Of a stretch of 64,000 bases of DNA, positions 44,043 to 52,702 are shown one piece after another. Where the stretch lies: contig NZ_LT607750.1 of the NCBI RefSeq assembly GCF_900090235.1, forward strand, positions 1,934,501-1,998,500, read 5' to 3'. Every line of letters starts with the position of its first letter. Within the stretch, counting starts at the first letter, position 1. The DNA comes from Micromonospora echinaurantiaca (GTDB lineage: Bacteria > Actinomycetota > Actinomycetes > Mycobacteriales > Micromonosporaceae). Under the pieces are notes generated by a model. That model was given only the letters and a program-made list of their open reading frames with translations, was not told the origin of the DNA and made no database searches. A program made the position numbers and the translations under genes.

Positions 44043-45675
44043 GGTGGCTCCCTCCGTTGACGTCGCGGAAGCGCTGCCACATCACGCGGCGTCTCGGCTT
44101 TCCGCTGGTGGTCCGCAGGATTGTACCGACGGGAACGCGGAGCGCGATCAACTCGGCACCCTCGGTGAGTCGACCGACGACCGCGCCGGCCCGCCGTTCC
44201 CAGTCCGGCTCGGCGTTCTCCAGCAGCACCATCGCCACCGGCCGGTCGGCGTGTCCGAGCAGGACGGTGTGCCGGTGCCGGGGCAGGCCCGCGGCCTCCA
44301 GGGCCGCCTCCACGTCCTCGGCGAACAGGGTGCGGCCGCGCAGCTTCAGGCTGTCGCCGAGCCGGCCGAGCACGTAGAGCTGCCCGTCGTGCAGGAACCC
44401 GCTGTCGCCGGTGCGCAGGGCGCCGGCGGTGAACCGGGCGGACGTCCCGGCCGGGTCGCCGAGGTAGCCGGCCGCGACGCAGCGCCCGCCCACCTCGATC
44501 TCGCCCACCCGCCCGTCCGGCAGCGGGCGGCCGGCGTCGTCGACGATCCGCACCGACACGCCGTCGAGCGGGGCGCCGCAGCCGACCAGGGGCGCGGCGG
44601 CCGGGCCACCGCCGGGCGCACCGCCGAGCGGGATCCGCGCCGGGTCCACCCGGGCCGTCCGCCACGGCTCGTCCAGCGCGCCGCCGGTCACCGCGAGGGT
44701 CGCCTCCGCCAGCCCGTACGCCGGCAGCAGCGCCCGCCGGTCCAGCCCGTGCGGGGCGAGCAGCCGCCAGAAGTCCGCCAGCGCGGCGGGGGAGACCCGC
44801 TCGGCCCCGACGATCACCGCCCGCCAGGCCGCGAAGTCCAGCCCGGCGAGCTGCTCGGGGCGTACCCGGTCGACCACGTGCCGCAGCCCGAAGGTCGGCA
44901 TGGCGGTCAGCCGCGCCCCGCGCTGGCCGAAGCAGCGTAGGTAGCGCAGCGGGTCGCGGACGAACTGCTGCGGGGTGAGCAGCCACAGGTCGCCCTGGTG
45001 CGCCACCGGCGTGAGCAGGCAGCCGATCAGACCCATGTCGTGGTGCAGCGGCAGCCAGGAGGCGGTGGGATCCGCCGGCCCCTGGCGCAGCCACCGGCCG
45101 ATCGCGGCGACGTTGTGCTCGAGCGCGGCGAACGGCACGCGTACCGCGCGGGGCCGGCCGGTCGAGCCGGAGGTGAACTGGAGCAGGGCCAGCCCGGCGC
45201 GCCGGCCGGCGGCCGGCTCGTCGGCGCCGTCGAGCAGGTCGGCGGTGCGGACCACGCCGGCGTCCCCGGCGACCGGGCGCAGCGGCTCGGCCAGCGTCCC
45301 GCCGGTCACCACCAGCCGGGGCGCGGCCGTGGCCACGATGTGCCGGACGTGCTCCAGGTAGCCGGCGAGGTCCTGGCCGAGCGCGGGCGGTGCGACCGGG
45401 GTCGGCACCGCGCCGGCGAGCATGGTGCCGAAGTAGCCGGCGACGAAGCCCGGGCCGGTCGGCTCGACCAGCACCACCCGGTCATCGCGCCGCACCCCGG
45501 CGGCGCGCAGCCCGCCCGCCACCCGGCGCACCGCGGCGGCCAGCCGGGGGTACGGCCACTCGTCCCAGTCGTCGCCGGCGGCGGCGAACCGGACCACCCC
45601 CGGGCCGGGGCGCTCCACCCAGGACAGCAGCCGGGACCCGGTCGCCGGTCGGTCGTCTTCAGCGGTGGTCGGCAT
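44032..45675 (-). CDS. FAAL-type acyl-AMP ligase
   Basis: A 547-residue adenylate-forming enzyme. 'LLQFTSGSTGRPRAV' is the P-loop. 'ASWLPLHHDMGLIGCLLTPVAHQGDLWLLTPQQFVRDPLRYLRCFGQRGARLTAMPTFG' and 'LLPAYGLAEATLAVTGG' match fatty-acyl-AMP ligases rather than aryl-CoA ligases. FAALs activate a free acid and hand it to a carrier protein without CoA. The first NRPS begins with a carrier domain lacking its own A domain, so this is the best candidate for loading the PKS-derived acid. It is the first gene of a leftward operon, divergent from the first carbamoyltransferase gene. Confidence 0.88.
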   Translation of the reverse strand: MPTTAEDDRPATGSRLLSWVERPGPGVVRFAAAGDDWDEWPYPRLAAAVRRVAGGLRAAGVRRDDRVVLVEPTGPGFVAGYFGTMLAGAVPTPVAPPALGQDLAGYLEHVRHIVATAAPRLVVTGGTLAEPLRPVAGDAGVVRTADLLDGADEPAAGRRAGLALLQFTSGSTGRPRAVRVPFAALEHNVAAIGRWLRQGPADPTASWLPLHHDMGLIGCLLTPVAHQGDLWLLTPQQFVRDPLRYLRCFGQRGARLTAMPTFGLRHVVDRVRPEQLAGLDFAAWRAVIVGAERVSPAALADFWRLLAPHGLDRRALLPAYGLAEATLAVTGGALDEPWRTARVDPARIPLGGAPGGGPAAAPLVGCGAPLDGVSVRIVDDAGRPLPDGRVGEIEVGGRCVAAGYLGDPAGTSARFTAGALRTGDSGFLHDGQLYVLGRLGDSLKLRGRTLFAEDVEAALEAAGLPRHRHTVLLGHADRPVAMVLLENAEPDWERRAGAVVGRLTEGAELIALRVPVGTILRTTSGKPRRRVMWQRFRDVNGGSHRAR

Positions 45676-45775
45676 GGCGGTATCTTGCGGCCGTTGTCGG
45701 CGGCCGGCCAGGCGGGTCAGGATGACACCGCTCCGGCTGCGTGGCACCTGGACGCGACCCGCGCCCGGTGACCAG

Positions 45776-45795
45776 CGCCCCGCTCGAGCGGGGCG
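45776..45795. promoter_or_regulatory. 20-bp perfect palindrome in divergent promoter region
   Basis: cgccccgctcgagcggggcg lies 100 bases from both the acyl-AMP ligase start (45675) and the carbamoyltransferase start (45899). It has no loop, so a protein-binding site or a cruciform is more likely than a terminator. The rest of this 223-base gap holds nothing else I can support. Confidence 0.45.
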
Positions 45796-45898
45796 GGGTG
45801 AGCGAGTGCGGACACTGCCCACTTGAACAACCGGCGGGCCGGGCGCCGCGGCGCCGGGGAGGAACGGCACTCCCAGCCACGCGGCGGAAGGCTTCGAC

Positions 45899-47590
45899 AT
45901 GACCGGTACGGCAGTCATCTGCGGACTCAAGCTGACCCACGACGGCGCCGTCGCGGTGATCACCGACGGGCGCCTGCTCTTCTCCACCGAGGCGGAGAAG
46001 ATCGGCAACTCACCCCGCCACTGCGGGCTCACCGACGCCGGCCAGATCCTCGACGAGCTGCGGGCCAGCGGCGTCGACCCGGCCGAGGTCACGCACGTCG
46101 CGGTCGACGGGTGGACGCCCCGGGTGGACGGCTCCTCGTACGTGGAGCTGCGCGGCCGGGACGGCCGGACGCACCCGCTGGCGGTCGCCGGGTACTCCGA
46201 CGAGCCGGGCGGGCCGGCGGGGCCGGTACGGCCGGTGCACGGCGACGGCCTGCCGCTGCACCCGATGCCGGGCGGCTTCGCCAGCTACACCCACTCCGCC
46301 GGCCACCTGTTCGCCAGCTACTGCACCTCGCCCTTCGCCGAGCGGGACCGGCCGGCGCTGGTGGTGGTCTGGGACGGCGGGATGCCGCCCTTCCTCTACC
46401 GGTACGACCCCCGCGGCGGCGCGCTGCGCCGGGTCGGCTGGGTCGGCCCCGCCTCGGGCGGGCTCTACCCGATCTTCGCCTCGCACTTCCCGCCGTTCCG
46501 GGTGGACCGGCGCAGCCCCGACCGGGACCGGATGTTCGGCATGGAGGCGCTCTTCCCGGTCTCCGGCAAGGCGATGGCGTACGCCGCGCTCGGCAAGCCG
46601 GACGAGGACGCCATCGCGGTGATGGAGCGGGTCACGGCCGACCTGCCGCCGGCGGACACCCACCTGCGGATGTACGGCTGGACGCGGGAGGTGCTGCGCC
46701 GGCTCGACGGCTCGGGCCTGCCCGACGCGACGGTGATCTCCTCGTTCCAGGAGTACCTGTTCCGGGTGCTGCTGGCCGGGGTGCGGGCGGCGCTGCGGGA
46801 CGCCCCGGAGCTGGCCGGGCTGCCGCTCTGCCTCTCCGGTGGCTGCCACCTGAACATCACCTGGAACGCCGGGCTGCGCGCCAGCGGCCTCTTCGAGGAG
46901 GTGTGGGTGCCGCCGTTCCCCAACGACGCCGGCTCGGCGATCGGCGCCGCCTGCGCCGAGATGGTCCGGGTCACCGGCCGCTCCGCGGTGCGCTGGTCGG
47001 CCTTCGCCGGGCCGGGCATCCGCTGGGACGGGGTGGTCCCGGCCGGCTGGTCGGCGCGGCCCTGCGACGTCGCCGGCCTGGCCGAGCTGCTGCACCGGGA
47101 GAACGAGCCGGTGGTGGTGGTCAGCGGCCGGGCCGAGCTCGGGCCGCGGGCGCTGGGCCACCGCAGCATCATCGCCCCGGCGGTGAACGCCGGCATGCGG
47201 GACACCCTCAACCGGCTCAAGCACCGGGAGGGGTATCGGCCGGTGGCGCCGATCTGCCTGGCGGAGCACGCCGCCGAGGTCTTCGCGCCCGGCACCCGCG
47301 ACCCGTACATGCTCTTCGCCCACGACGTCCGTCCGGAGTGGGCGGACCGGGTGCCGGCGATCGTGCACGTCGACGGCAGCGCCCGGTTGCAGACCGTGGA
47401 CGCCACCAGCAGCCCGACCTACGAGCTGCTGCGCGCCTACCACCGGCTCAGCGGCGTACCGGTGCTCTGCAACACCAGCGCCAACCACCCGGGCAAGGGC
47501 TTCTTCCCCGACCCCGGCTCGGCCATGGCCTGGGGACAGACCCGCTACGTCTGGTCGGAGGGAATTCTCTACACCCGCGGTGACAACTGA
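45899..47590 (+). CDS. NodU/CmcH-family carbamoyltransferase (first paralogue)
   Basis: A 563-residue protein of the O-carbamoyltransferase family (as TobZ, CmcH), which makes carbamoyl-AMP from carbamoyl phosphate and ATP and transfers the carbamoyl group to an alcohol. The Kae1-like N-terminal domain starts 'ICGLKLTHDGAVAVI' and has metal ligands H132-x3-H136 in 'YTHSAGHLFASYCTSPF', then 'VVVWDGGMPP' and 'LCLSGGCHLNI.WN'. The C-terminal YrdC-like part contains '[18 protein letters not shown]' and '[17 protein letters not shown]'. It starts the rightward PKS operon and is clearly paralogous to the gene at 48014. Confidence 0.92.
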   Translation: MTGTAVICGLKLTHDGAVAVITDGRLLFSTEAEKIGNSPRHCGLTDAGQILDELRASGVDPAEVTHVAVDGWTPRVDGSSYVELRGRDGRTHPLAVAGYSDEPGGPAGPVRPVHGDGLPLHPMPGGFASYTHSAGHLFASYCTSPFAERDRPALVVVWDGGMPPFLYRYDPRGGALRRVGWVGPASGGLYPIFASHFPPFRVDRRSPDRDRMFGMEALFPVSGKAMAYAALGKPDEDAIAVMERVTADLPPADTHLRMYGWTREVLRRLDGSGLPDATVISSFQEYLFRVLLAGVRAALRDAPELAGLPLCLSGGCHLNITWNAGLRASGLFEEVWVPPFPNDAGSAIGAACAEMVRVTGRSAVRWSAFAGPGIRWDGVVPAGWSARPCDVAGLAELLHRENEPVVVVSGRAELGPRALGHRSIIAPAVNAGMRDTLNRLKHREGYRPVAPICLAEHAAEVFAPGTRDPYMLFAHDVRPEWADRVPAIVHVDGSARLQTVDATSSPTYELLRAYHRLSGVPVLCNTSANHPGKGFFPDPGSAMAWGQTRYVWSEGILYTRGDN

Positions 47591-47651
47591 GTTGTGCAAC
47601 TGAATACGCGCGCACTTCCGCATCCGCGAGGGTCGAACTAACGTCCACGAC

Positions 47652-47933
47652 GTGCCGACTCGAACGGAATCAGAAGTCAGAACGCAGCTCCGGGACATCA
47701 TCCTGGACCTCGCGCCGAACCCGCAGCCTGAGGTCACCGACGAGGCTCTTCTGGTCGAGGATCTCGAGTACCACAGCCTGGCTCTCCTCGAACTCGCATT
47801 CGCGCTCGAGGACGAGTTCGACCTGCCGCCCATCGACGAGGAAAATGCGCGCAACATCCGGTCCATCAAGGACATCGAGGACTACGTGTTGCGCCAGATG
47901 GATGCCAAGAATGGCAATCCGTCAGCCGCCTGA
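47652..47933 (+). CDS. Acyl carrier protein with unusual YHSL phosphopantetheine site
   Basis: A 93-residue carrier protein with a GTG start. The attachment motif reads D-L-E-Y-H41-S42-L-A-L-L-E-L, so His replaces the Asp that almost always precedes the modified Ser. Helices around it ('VRTQLRDIILDLAP', 'LLELAFALEDEFDLPPID', 'IKDIEDYVLRQM') fit the four-helix ACP fold. Codon use is less GC-biased than its neighbours. It lies between two paralogous carbamoyltransferase genes, with 61 and 80 bases of spacing, suggesting a carrier-bound substrate for carbamoyl transfer (inference). It differs clearly from the PKS ACP at 52444. Confidence 0.88.
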   Translation: MPTRTESEVRTQLRDIILDLAPNPQPEVTDEALLVEDLEYHSLALLELAFALEDEFDLPPIDEENARNIRSIKDIEDYVLRQMDAKNGNPSAA

Positions 47934-48013
47934 TCAATTCCACGGGTAATTGTCGTCGGGGCGTCGTACGACGCCGAGCGCCGCACCGGCGGCGGGTGGG
48001 GGTGGTGGTAGGC

Positions 48014-49741
48014 GTGACCGGTCGACAGGTGATCTGCGGCCTGAAGGTGACCCACGACGGCGCGGTGGCGGCGATCGACGGAGACCGGCTGCTCTTCTCC
48101 GTCGAGGCGGAGAAGATCGACAACCGGCGCCGCCACGCGCACCTGTCCGACCTCGCCGACGTCGCCCACCAGCTCGCGCTGCACGACGTCGACGTGGCCG
48201 ACCTGGTGGCGGTCAGCGTGGACGGCTGGGTGCAGTCCCGCGACGGCCGGGCCGGCGCCGAGGTGGTCCGCGAGGACGGCTCGGCGGTCACCCTCGACCT
48301 CGCCGGCTACGCGGTGCTCGGTGGGCCGGGGGAGAGCCCGGAGGCGCTCACCGGGATCACCGGCGCCGGGCTCACGGTGGCCGGCCGGGAGCTGCCGCAC
48401 ACCAGCTACCCGCACGCCACCGACCACGCCCTGGCCAGCTACTGCACCAGCCCGTACGCCCGCACCGGCCAACCCGCGCTGATCCTGGTGTGGGACGGCG
48501 GGATGCCGGCGGTGCTCTACCGGTTCGACCCGGTGGCCCGGTCGCTGACCGCGCTCGGCCCGGTGCTCGGCACCGCCGGCGCGCTCTACCCGGTCTTCGC
48601 CTCGCACTTCGCCCCGTTCCGGGTCTCCGCCGAGCAGCGCCGCTCGCTCGGCGGGCTGGGCGACTTCGCCCAGCTGGAGGCGCTGCTGCCGATCTCCGGC
48701 AAGGCGATGGCGTACGCCGCGCTGGCCGAACCGGACGAGGCGGCGATCGCGGTGATGACCGAGCAGACCCGGCGGCTGCTGCCGATCGAGGTGACCCGCG
48801 GCTTCATCTGGAGCGCCCAGGTGCTGCGCAAGCTGGCCCCGCTGGGGCTCTCCGACGCGGCCGTGCTGGCCAGCTTCCAGGAGCACCTGCTGCGGCTGCT
48901 GCTGGCCGGCCTGCGCGCCGGTCCGGCCGCCCGGTACGCCGCGGCCGGCGAACCGCTCTGCCTCTCCGGCGGCTGCGCGCTGAACATCAAGTGGAACTCG
49001 GCGATCCGGGCCAGCGGGATGTTCTCCGACGTCTGGGTGCCGCCGTTCCCCAACGACGCCGGCTCGGCCATTGGGGCGGCCTGCGCCGAGCTGATCCGGC
49101 GTACCGGCACCTCCGCGCTGACCTGGTCGGTCTTCGCCGGGCCCGCGGTCGGCTACGGCGACGCCCCACCGGCGGGCTGGACCTGGCGGCCGTGCGAGAT
49201 CGAGGAGGTCGCCGAGCTGCTGCACCGCGAGCGGGAACCGGTGGTGGTGCTGCACGGCCGCGCCGAGTTGGGGCCGCGGGCGCTGGGGCACCGCAGCATC
49301 ATCGCCCCGGCCGACGACCCGGGGATGCAGGACCGGCTCAACCGGATCAAGCTGCGCGAGGCGTACCGGCCGGTGGCGCCGATCTGCCTGGTCGACCGGG
49401 CGCCCGAGGTGTTCGACCCGGGCACCCCCGACCCGTACATGCTCTTCGAGCACCAGGTGCGCGCCGGGTGGCGGGACCGGGTGCCGGCGGTCGTGCATGC
49501 CGACGGCAGTGCCCGGTTGCAGACCGTGGGGCCCGACCATCCGCTGCTGTTCCGGCTGCTCACCGCGTACCACGCCCGCAGCGGGGTGCCGGTGCTCTGC
49601 AACACCAGCGCGAACCTGCCCGGCCGGGGCTTCTTCCCGGACGCCTTCTCGGCGATCAAGTGGGGCGGGGTCCGGTACGTCTGGTGCGACGGGCGGCTCT
49701 ACTCCAGCGGGGACGCCGGTGCCGGGTCGGGGCCGGCATGA
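48014..49741 (+). CDS. NodU/CmcH-family carbamoyltransferase (second paralogue)
   Basis: About 575 residues. I chose the GTG at 48014 because '[21 protein letters not shown]' aligns with the start of the first paralogue; a GTG at 47996 is possible. It has the same architecture: metal ligands H134-x3-H138 ('[17 protein letters not shown]'), '[16 protein letters not shown]', '[45 protein letters not shown]', '[18 protein letters not shown]' and '[18 protein letters not shown]'. The two look more than half identical by eye, so they arose by duplication. Both keep the catalytic motifs, so two carbamoyl groups, two substrates or a heterodimer are possible. Confidence 0.92.
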   Translation: MTGRQVICGLKVTHDGAVAAIDGDRLLFSVEAEKIDNRRRHAHLSDLADVAHQLALHDVDVADLVAVSVDGWVQSRDGRAGAEVVREDGSAVTLDLAGYAVLGGPGESPEALTGITGAGLTVAGRELPHTSYPHATDHALASYCTSPYARTGQPALILVWDGGMPAVLYRFDPVARSLTALGPVLGTAGALYPVFASHFAPFRVSAEQRRSLGGLGDFAQLEALLPISGKAMAYAALAEPDEAAIAVMTEQTRRLLPIEVTRGFIWSAQVLRKLAPLGLSDAAVLASFQEHLLRLLLAGLRAGPAARYAAAGEPLCLSGGCALNIKWNSAIRASGMFSDVWVPPFPNDAGSAIGAACAELIRRTGTSALTWSVFAGPAVGYGDAPPAGWTWRPCEIEEVAELLHREREPVVVLHGRAELGPRALGHRSIIAPADDPGMQDRLNRIKLREAYRPVAPICLVDRAPEVFDPGTPDPYMLFEHQVRAGWRDRVPAVVHADGSARLQTVGPDHPLLFRLLTAYHARSGVPVLCNTSANLPGRGFFPDAFSAIKWGGVRYVWCDGRLYSSGDAGAGSGPA

Positions 49742-50751
49742 CGCTCCGCCGCGGCGACATCTCCTCGATGCTGGAGGTGCTTCCGCCCTTCGCCATCCGG
49801 GTGGCCGCCACCCTGCGCCTCTCCGACCACCTGGGCGACGGCCCCCGGTCGGCCGGCGAGCTGGCCCTGGCCACCGGCGCGGACGCCGACGCGCTCGGTC
49901 GGCTGCTGCGCTACCTCTGCTCCCTCGGCCTCTACCGGGAGGACGCGCCGGACCGCTTCGCGCTCACCCCGGCCGGCCGGATGCTCACCGGCCGGTCCAC
50001 CGGCGACCTGCGGCAGTGGCTCGACCTGGACGGCGCCGGCGGCCGGATGGACCTGGCGTTGACCGGGCTGCTGCACGCGGTGCGCACCGGCGGGCCGGGC
50101 TACCCGGCGGTGTTCGACCGGCCGTTCTGGGACGACCTGGCCGCCGACCCGGCCCGGGCGGTCTCCTTCGACGAGCTGATGGCCGCCAAGTCCGCCCGGG
50201 TGGTGCCGGACCTCGCCGCGCTGGACTGGAGCGGGGTGCGGCACGTGGTGGACGTCGGCGGCGGGGTGGGCCGCACCCTGGGCGCCCTGCTGCGCGCCCA
50301 CCCGCACCTGCGCGGCACCCTGCTGGACCGGCCGCCGGTGGCCGAGGAAGCCCGCCGGCGGCTGGCCGAGGCCGGGTTGGCCGGCCGGTGCGCGGTGGTC
50401 GGCGGGAGCTTCCTGACCGAGGTGCCCGCCGGCGGCGACGCCTACCTGCTCTTCGACATCCTGCACAACTGGGACGACGAGACCGCGCGGGAGATCCTCG
50501 GTCGGTGCGCCGCGGCGGCCGGCCCGACCGGCCGCGTGCTCGTGGTCGAGGAGGTGCCCGCCGACGACGACCGCAACGGCCGGGCGATGGACCTGAAGAT
50601 GCTGGTCCTGTTCGGCGGTCGCCAGCGCACCGAGGCGGGCTTCGCGGCGCTGGCCGCCAAGGCCGGCCTGGGCGCGCCCACCGTACGCCGGCTGCCCTGC
50701 GGGTTCTCCGTGGTGGCGACGGCCGGCACGAAAAGCCGGGGGGACGGATGA
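49738..50751 (+). CDS. SAM-dependent O-methyltransferase (family 2)
   Basis: A 337-residue protein with an N-terminal winged-helix dimerisation domain (about 1-100, '[37 protein letters not shown]') and a C-terminal class I domain: '[33 protein letters not shown]' for SAM, and '[23 protein letters not shown]', whose 'HNWDD' contains the catalytic His of plant-type and antibiotic O-methyltransferases. Such enzymes usually methylate phenolic or enolic hydroxyls, consistent with an aromatic or enol group in the polyketide part. ATGA overlaps on both sides place it inside the PKS operon. Confidence 0.92.
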   Translation: MTLRRGDISSMLEVLPPFAIRVAATLRLSDHLGDGPRSAGELALATGADADALGRLLRYLCSLGLYREDAPDRFALTPAGRMLTGRSTGDLRQWLDLDGAGGRMDLALTGLLHAVRTGGPGYPAVFDRPFWDDLAADPARAVSFDELMAAKSARVVPDLAALDWSGVRHVVDVGGGVGRTLGALLRAHPHLRGTLLDRPPVAEEARRRLAEAGLAGRCAVVGGSFLTEVPAGGDAYLLFDILHNWDDETAREILGRCAAAAGPTGRVLVVEEVPADDDRNGRAMDLKMLVLFGGRQRTEAGFAALAAKAGLGAPTVRRLPCGFSVVATAGTKSRGDG

Positions 50752-51527
50752 GCGAGCGGATCAGGCCGGGTGCGCCGGAGCCCGACGCCGGCGGGAGCGG
50801 GCACGTGCTGGTCACCGGGGCGTCCCGGGGCATCGGCCGGGCGGTCGCGCTGCGGCTGGCCGCCGCCGGCTTCGACGTCACCGGCTGCTACGCCGGCCGG
50901 GCCGACGACGCGGCGCAGACCGAGAAGGCGGTCGCCGACCTCGGCGTCCGGACCTGTTTCGCCGCCTGCGACGTCGGCGACCTGGCCGCGGTGACCGCGC
51001 TGGTGACCGACGCCGAGGAGCGGCTCGGGCCGCTGACCGCGGTGGTCAACAACGCCGGCATCACCCGCGACGCGACCACCGTGCTGATGGCCGAGCGGGA
51101 CTGGGACGCCGTGCTGCGCACCAACCTCACCGGCACCTGGAACGTCTGCCGCACGGTCGGCTACCGGTTCCTGAAGCGGCGCCGGGGCGCGATGGTGAAC
51201 ATCTCCTCGGTGGCCGGGGTGTACGGCCACGCCGGGCAGTCCAACTACGCCGCGGCCAAGGCCGGCATCATCGGGCTGACCCGGTCGCTGGCCAAGGAGA
51301 TCGCCCCGTACGGGCTGCGGGCCAACGTGGTGGCGCCCGGCTTCATCGAGACCGAGATGACCGCGGGGCTGCCCGACCGGCTGCGCGTCAAGGCCCGCGA
51401 GTCGATCCCGCTGCGCCGCTTCGGCACCCCCGACGATGTCGCCGGGCTGGTCGCCTTCCTGCTCTCCGCCGACGCCTCCTACATCACCGGCCAGGTGTTC
51501 CAGGTGGACGGGGGGATCGTGCTGTGA
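50748..51527 (+). CDS. 3-oxoacyl-ACP reductase (FabG-like ketoreductase)
   Basis: A 259-residue SDR. Motifs are '[18 protein letters not shown]' (cofactor, about residues 20-37), '[14 protein letters not shown]' (typical of FabG), catalytic Ser in '[11 protein letters not shown]', and Y-A-A-A-K in '[18 protein letters not shown]'. The C terminus is '[11 protein letters not shown]'. It reduces beta-keto-ACP to beta-hydroxy-ACP with NADPH. As the only ketoreductase beside a KS/CLF pair and dehydratase-like proteins, it points to a highly reducing polyene-type type II PKS rather than a classical aromatic one. Overlaps both neighbours. Confidence 0.93.
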   Translation: MSERIRPGAPEPDAGGSGHVLVTGASRGIGRAVALRLAAAGFDVTGCYAGRADDAAQTEKAVADLGVRTCFAACDVGDLAAVTALVTDAEERLGPLTAVVNNAGITRDATTVLMAERDWDAVLRTNLTGTWNVCRTVGYRFLKRRRGAMVNISSVAGVYGHAGQSNYAAAKAGIIGLTRSLAKEIAPYGLRANVVAPGFIETEMTAGLPDRLRVKARESIPLRRFGTPDDVAGLVAFLLSADASYITGQVFQVDGGIVL

Positions 51528-51934
51528 CCGACCTCCTCGACGCCGTCCGGCCGCTGGTCGCCTGCGACCGGGTGACCGCCATCGTGGACGGCGACGTCCG
51601 GCGGATCACCGGCGAGCTGCGGGTGCACGGCGACGGCCCGTACCTGCCGGACCACTTTCCCGGGCTGACCATCTTTCCCGGCGTGTTCGTGCTGGAGGCG
51701 GTGGTGCAGGCGGCGGCCGCGGCATTCGGCGAGCCGGACGGCCGCCGGCTGCGGCTGACCGCCGTGCGGTCGCTGCGTTTCCTGGTGCCGCTGCGCCCCG
51801 GCGACCTGCTGCGGGTGCTCGCCGAGGCGACCGCGGTGTCGCCGCCGCACCCGGTCCGGCTGCGCGCCGACTGCCGGCGCGGCGACGGGGTGCGGGTGGC
51901 CACCGCGACGGTGGAGTGCGGGTGGTCGGGGTGA
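51524..51934 (+). CDS. Hot-dog dehydratase, FabZ-like (catalytic subunit candidate)
   Basis: A 136-residue hot-dog protein. '[29 protein letters not shown]' matches the FabZ active-site helix, keeping the His (DHFPG) and the Glu (LEAVVQ). '[19 protein letters not shown]' is the following strand pair. It should dehydrate beta-hydroxyacyl-ACP to the enoyl form. The next gene overlaps by 4 bases and encodes a second hot-dog protein, so the two probably form a mixed dimer. GTG start. Confidence 0.87.
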   Translation: MTDLLDAVRPLVACDRVTAIVDGDVRRITGELRVHGDGPYLPDHFPGLTIFPGVFVLEAVVQAAAAAFGEPDGRRLRLTAVRSLRFLVPLRPGDLLRVLAEATAVSPPHPVRLRADCRRGDGVRVATATVECGWSG

Positions 51935-52413
51935 GACTCGACTTCCCGCAGCTGCGCCGGACGCTGCCGCACGGGCCCGGCATGCTGCTGCTCGACCGGG
52001 TCGAGGAGCTGCGCCCCGGGGTGGGGCTGACCGCCGTGAAGACCGTCTCCGGGATCGAGCCGTGCTACGCCGGGCTCGACCCGGCCGACGGCGTCGAGGC
52101 GTACGCCTACCCGTCCTGCCTGCTGCTGGAGTCGTTCGGCCAGGCCGCGGCGGTGCTCTGGCTGCACAGCGCCGGGGCGACCCGTCCGGACGAGGTGCTC
52201 ATGCTCGCCGCTGCCCGGGACTGCGAGTTCGTCGGGCGGGCCTACCCGGGCGACGTGGTGCGCCACGTCGTCGAGCTGGAGCACCGCAGCGACGGGGCCG
52301 CGTTCGTCACCGGCCGCAGCAGCGTGGGCTCGCGCCCGATCGCGACCTACGGCTCGCTCACCGCGGTCGTCCGGCCGCGCACCGCCCTACCGGCACGGCC
52401 GGACGGCACGTGA
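51931..52413 (+). CDS. Hot-dog FabZ/FabA-like protein lacking the catalytic His
   Basis: A 160-residue hot-dog protein with a GTG start. 'LLDRVEELRPGVGLTAVKTVSG' is the N-terminal FabZ-like strand. The helix 'YAYPSCLLLESFGQAAAVLWL' keeps the Glu (L-L-E-S-F-G-Q) but has no His where H-F-P-G is expected. 'ARDCEFVGRAYPGDVVRHVVELEHRSDG' is the C-terminal sheet. It probably pairs with the complete subunit encoded just upstream. In aryl-polyene type II PKSs paired dehydratases are known (ApeI/ApeP, from memory). An isomerase role is also possible. Confidence 0.82.
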   Translation: MRLDFPQLRRTLPHGPGMLLLDRVEELRPGVGLTAVKTVSGIEPCYAGLDPADGVEAYAYPSCLLLESFGQAAAVLWLHSAGATRPDEVLMLAAARDCEFVGRAYPGDVVRHVVELEHRSDGAAFVTGRSSVGSRPIATYGSLTAVVRPRTALPARPDGT

Positions 52414-52443
52414 CCACCAACCGATCGGAGGGAGCAGTTGACC

Positions 52444-52701
52444 ATGGCTGACGGCGACACGCGTCTGGCGGAGCTCAGGGAACTCGTCGCGGAGGTCCTC
52501 GAGGTCGAGCCGGAGGAGCTGACCGACACCGGGGACTTCCAGGAGGAGTACGAGGCGGACTCGCTGCGGGCGATCGAGATGCTCGCCCGGATCGAGAAGA
52601 AGTACAAGATCGAGATCCCGCAGCAGGAGCTGGCGAACATGCAGAACCTCAAGGCCGTGTACGCGGTGACGGCCGGCTACGCCGGCTGGTCCGAATCGTG
52701 A
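52444..52701 (+). CDS. Acyl carrier protein of the type II PKS
   Basis: An 85-residue ACP. The phosphopantetheine site is canonical: 'EEYEADS40LRAIEMLARIEKKYKIEIPQQEL'. The start is either the ATG at 52444 or a TTG at 52438; the ggaggg site at 52427-52432 is closer to the TTG. It lies between the dehydratase pair and the KS gene, so it should carry the growing polyketide. The KS start follows its stop with 1 base between. Confidence 0.92.
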   Translation: MADGDTRLAELRELVAEVLEVEPEELTDTGDFQEEYEADSLRAIEMLARIEKKYKIEIPQQELANMQNLKAVYAVTAGYAGWSES

Positions 52702-52702
52702 C

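Noticed and set aside
47591..47651. agttgtgcaact palindrome and a lone gtcgaac half-site before the ACP gene
   Set aside because: Short and without a second matching half-site; too weak to call an operator.
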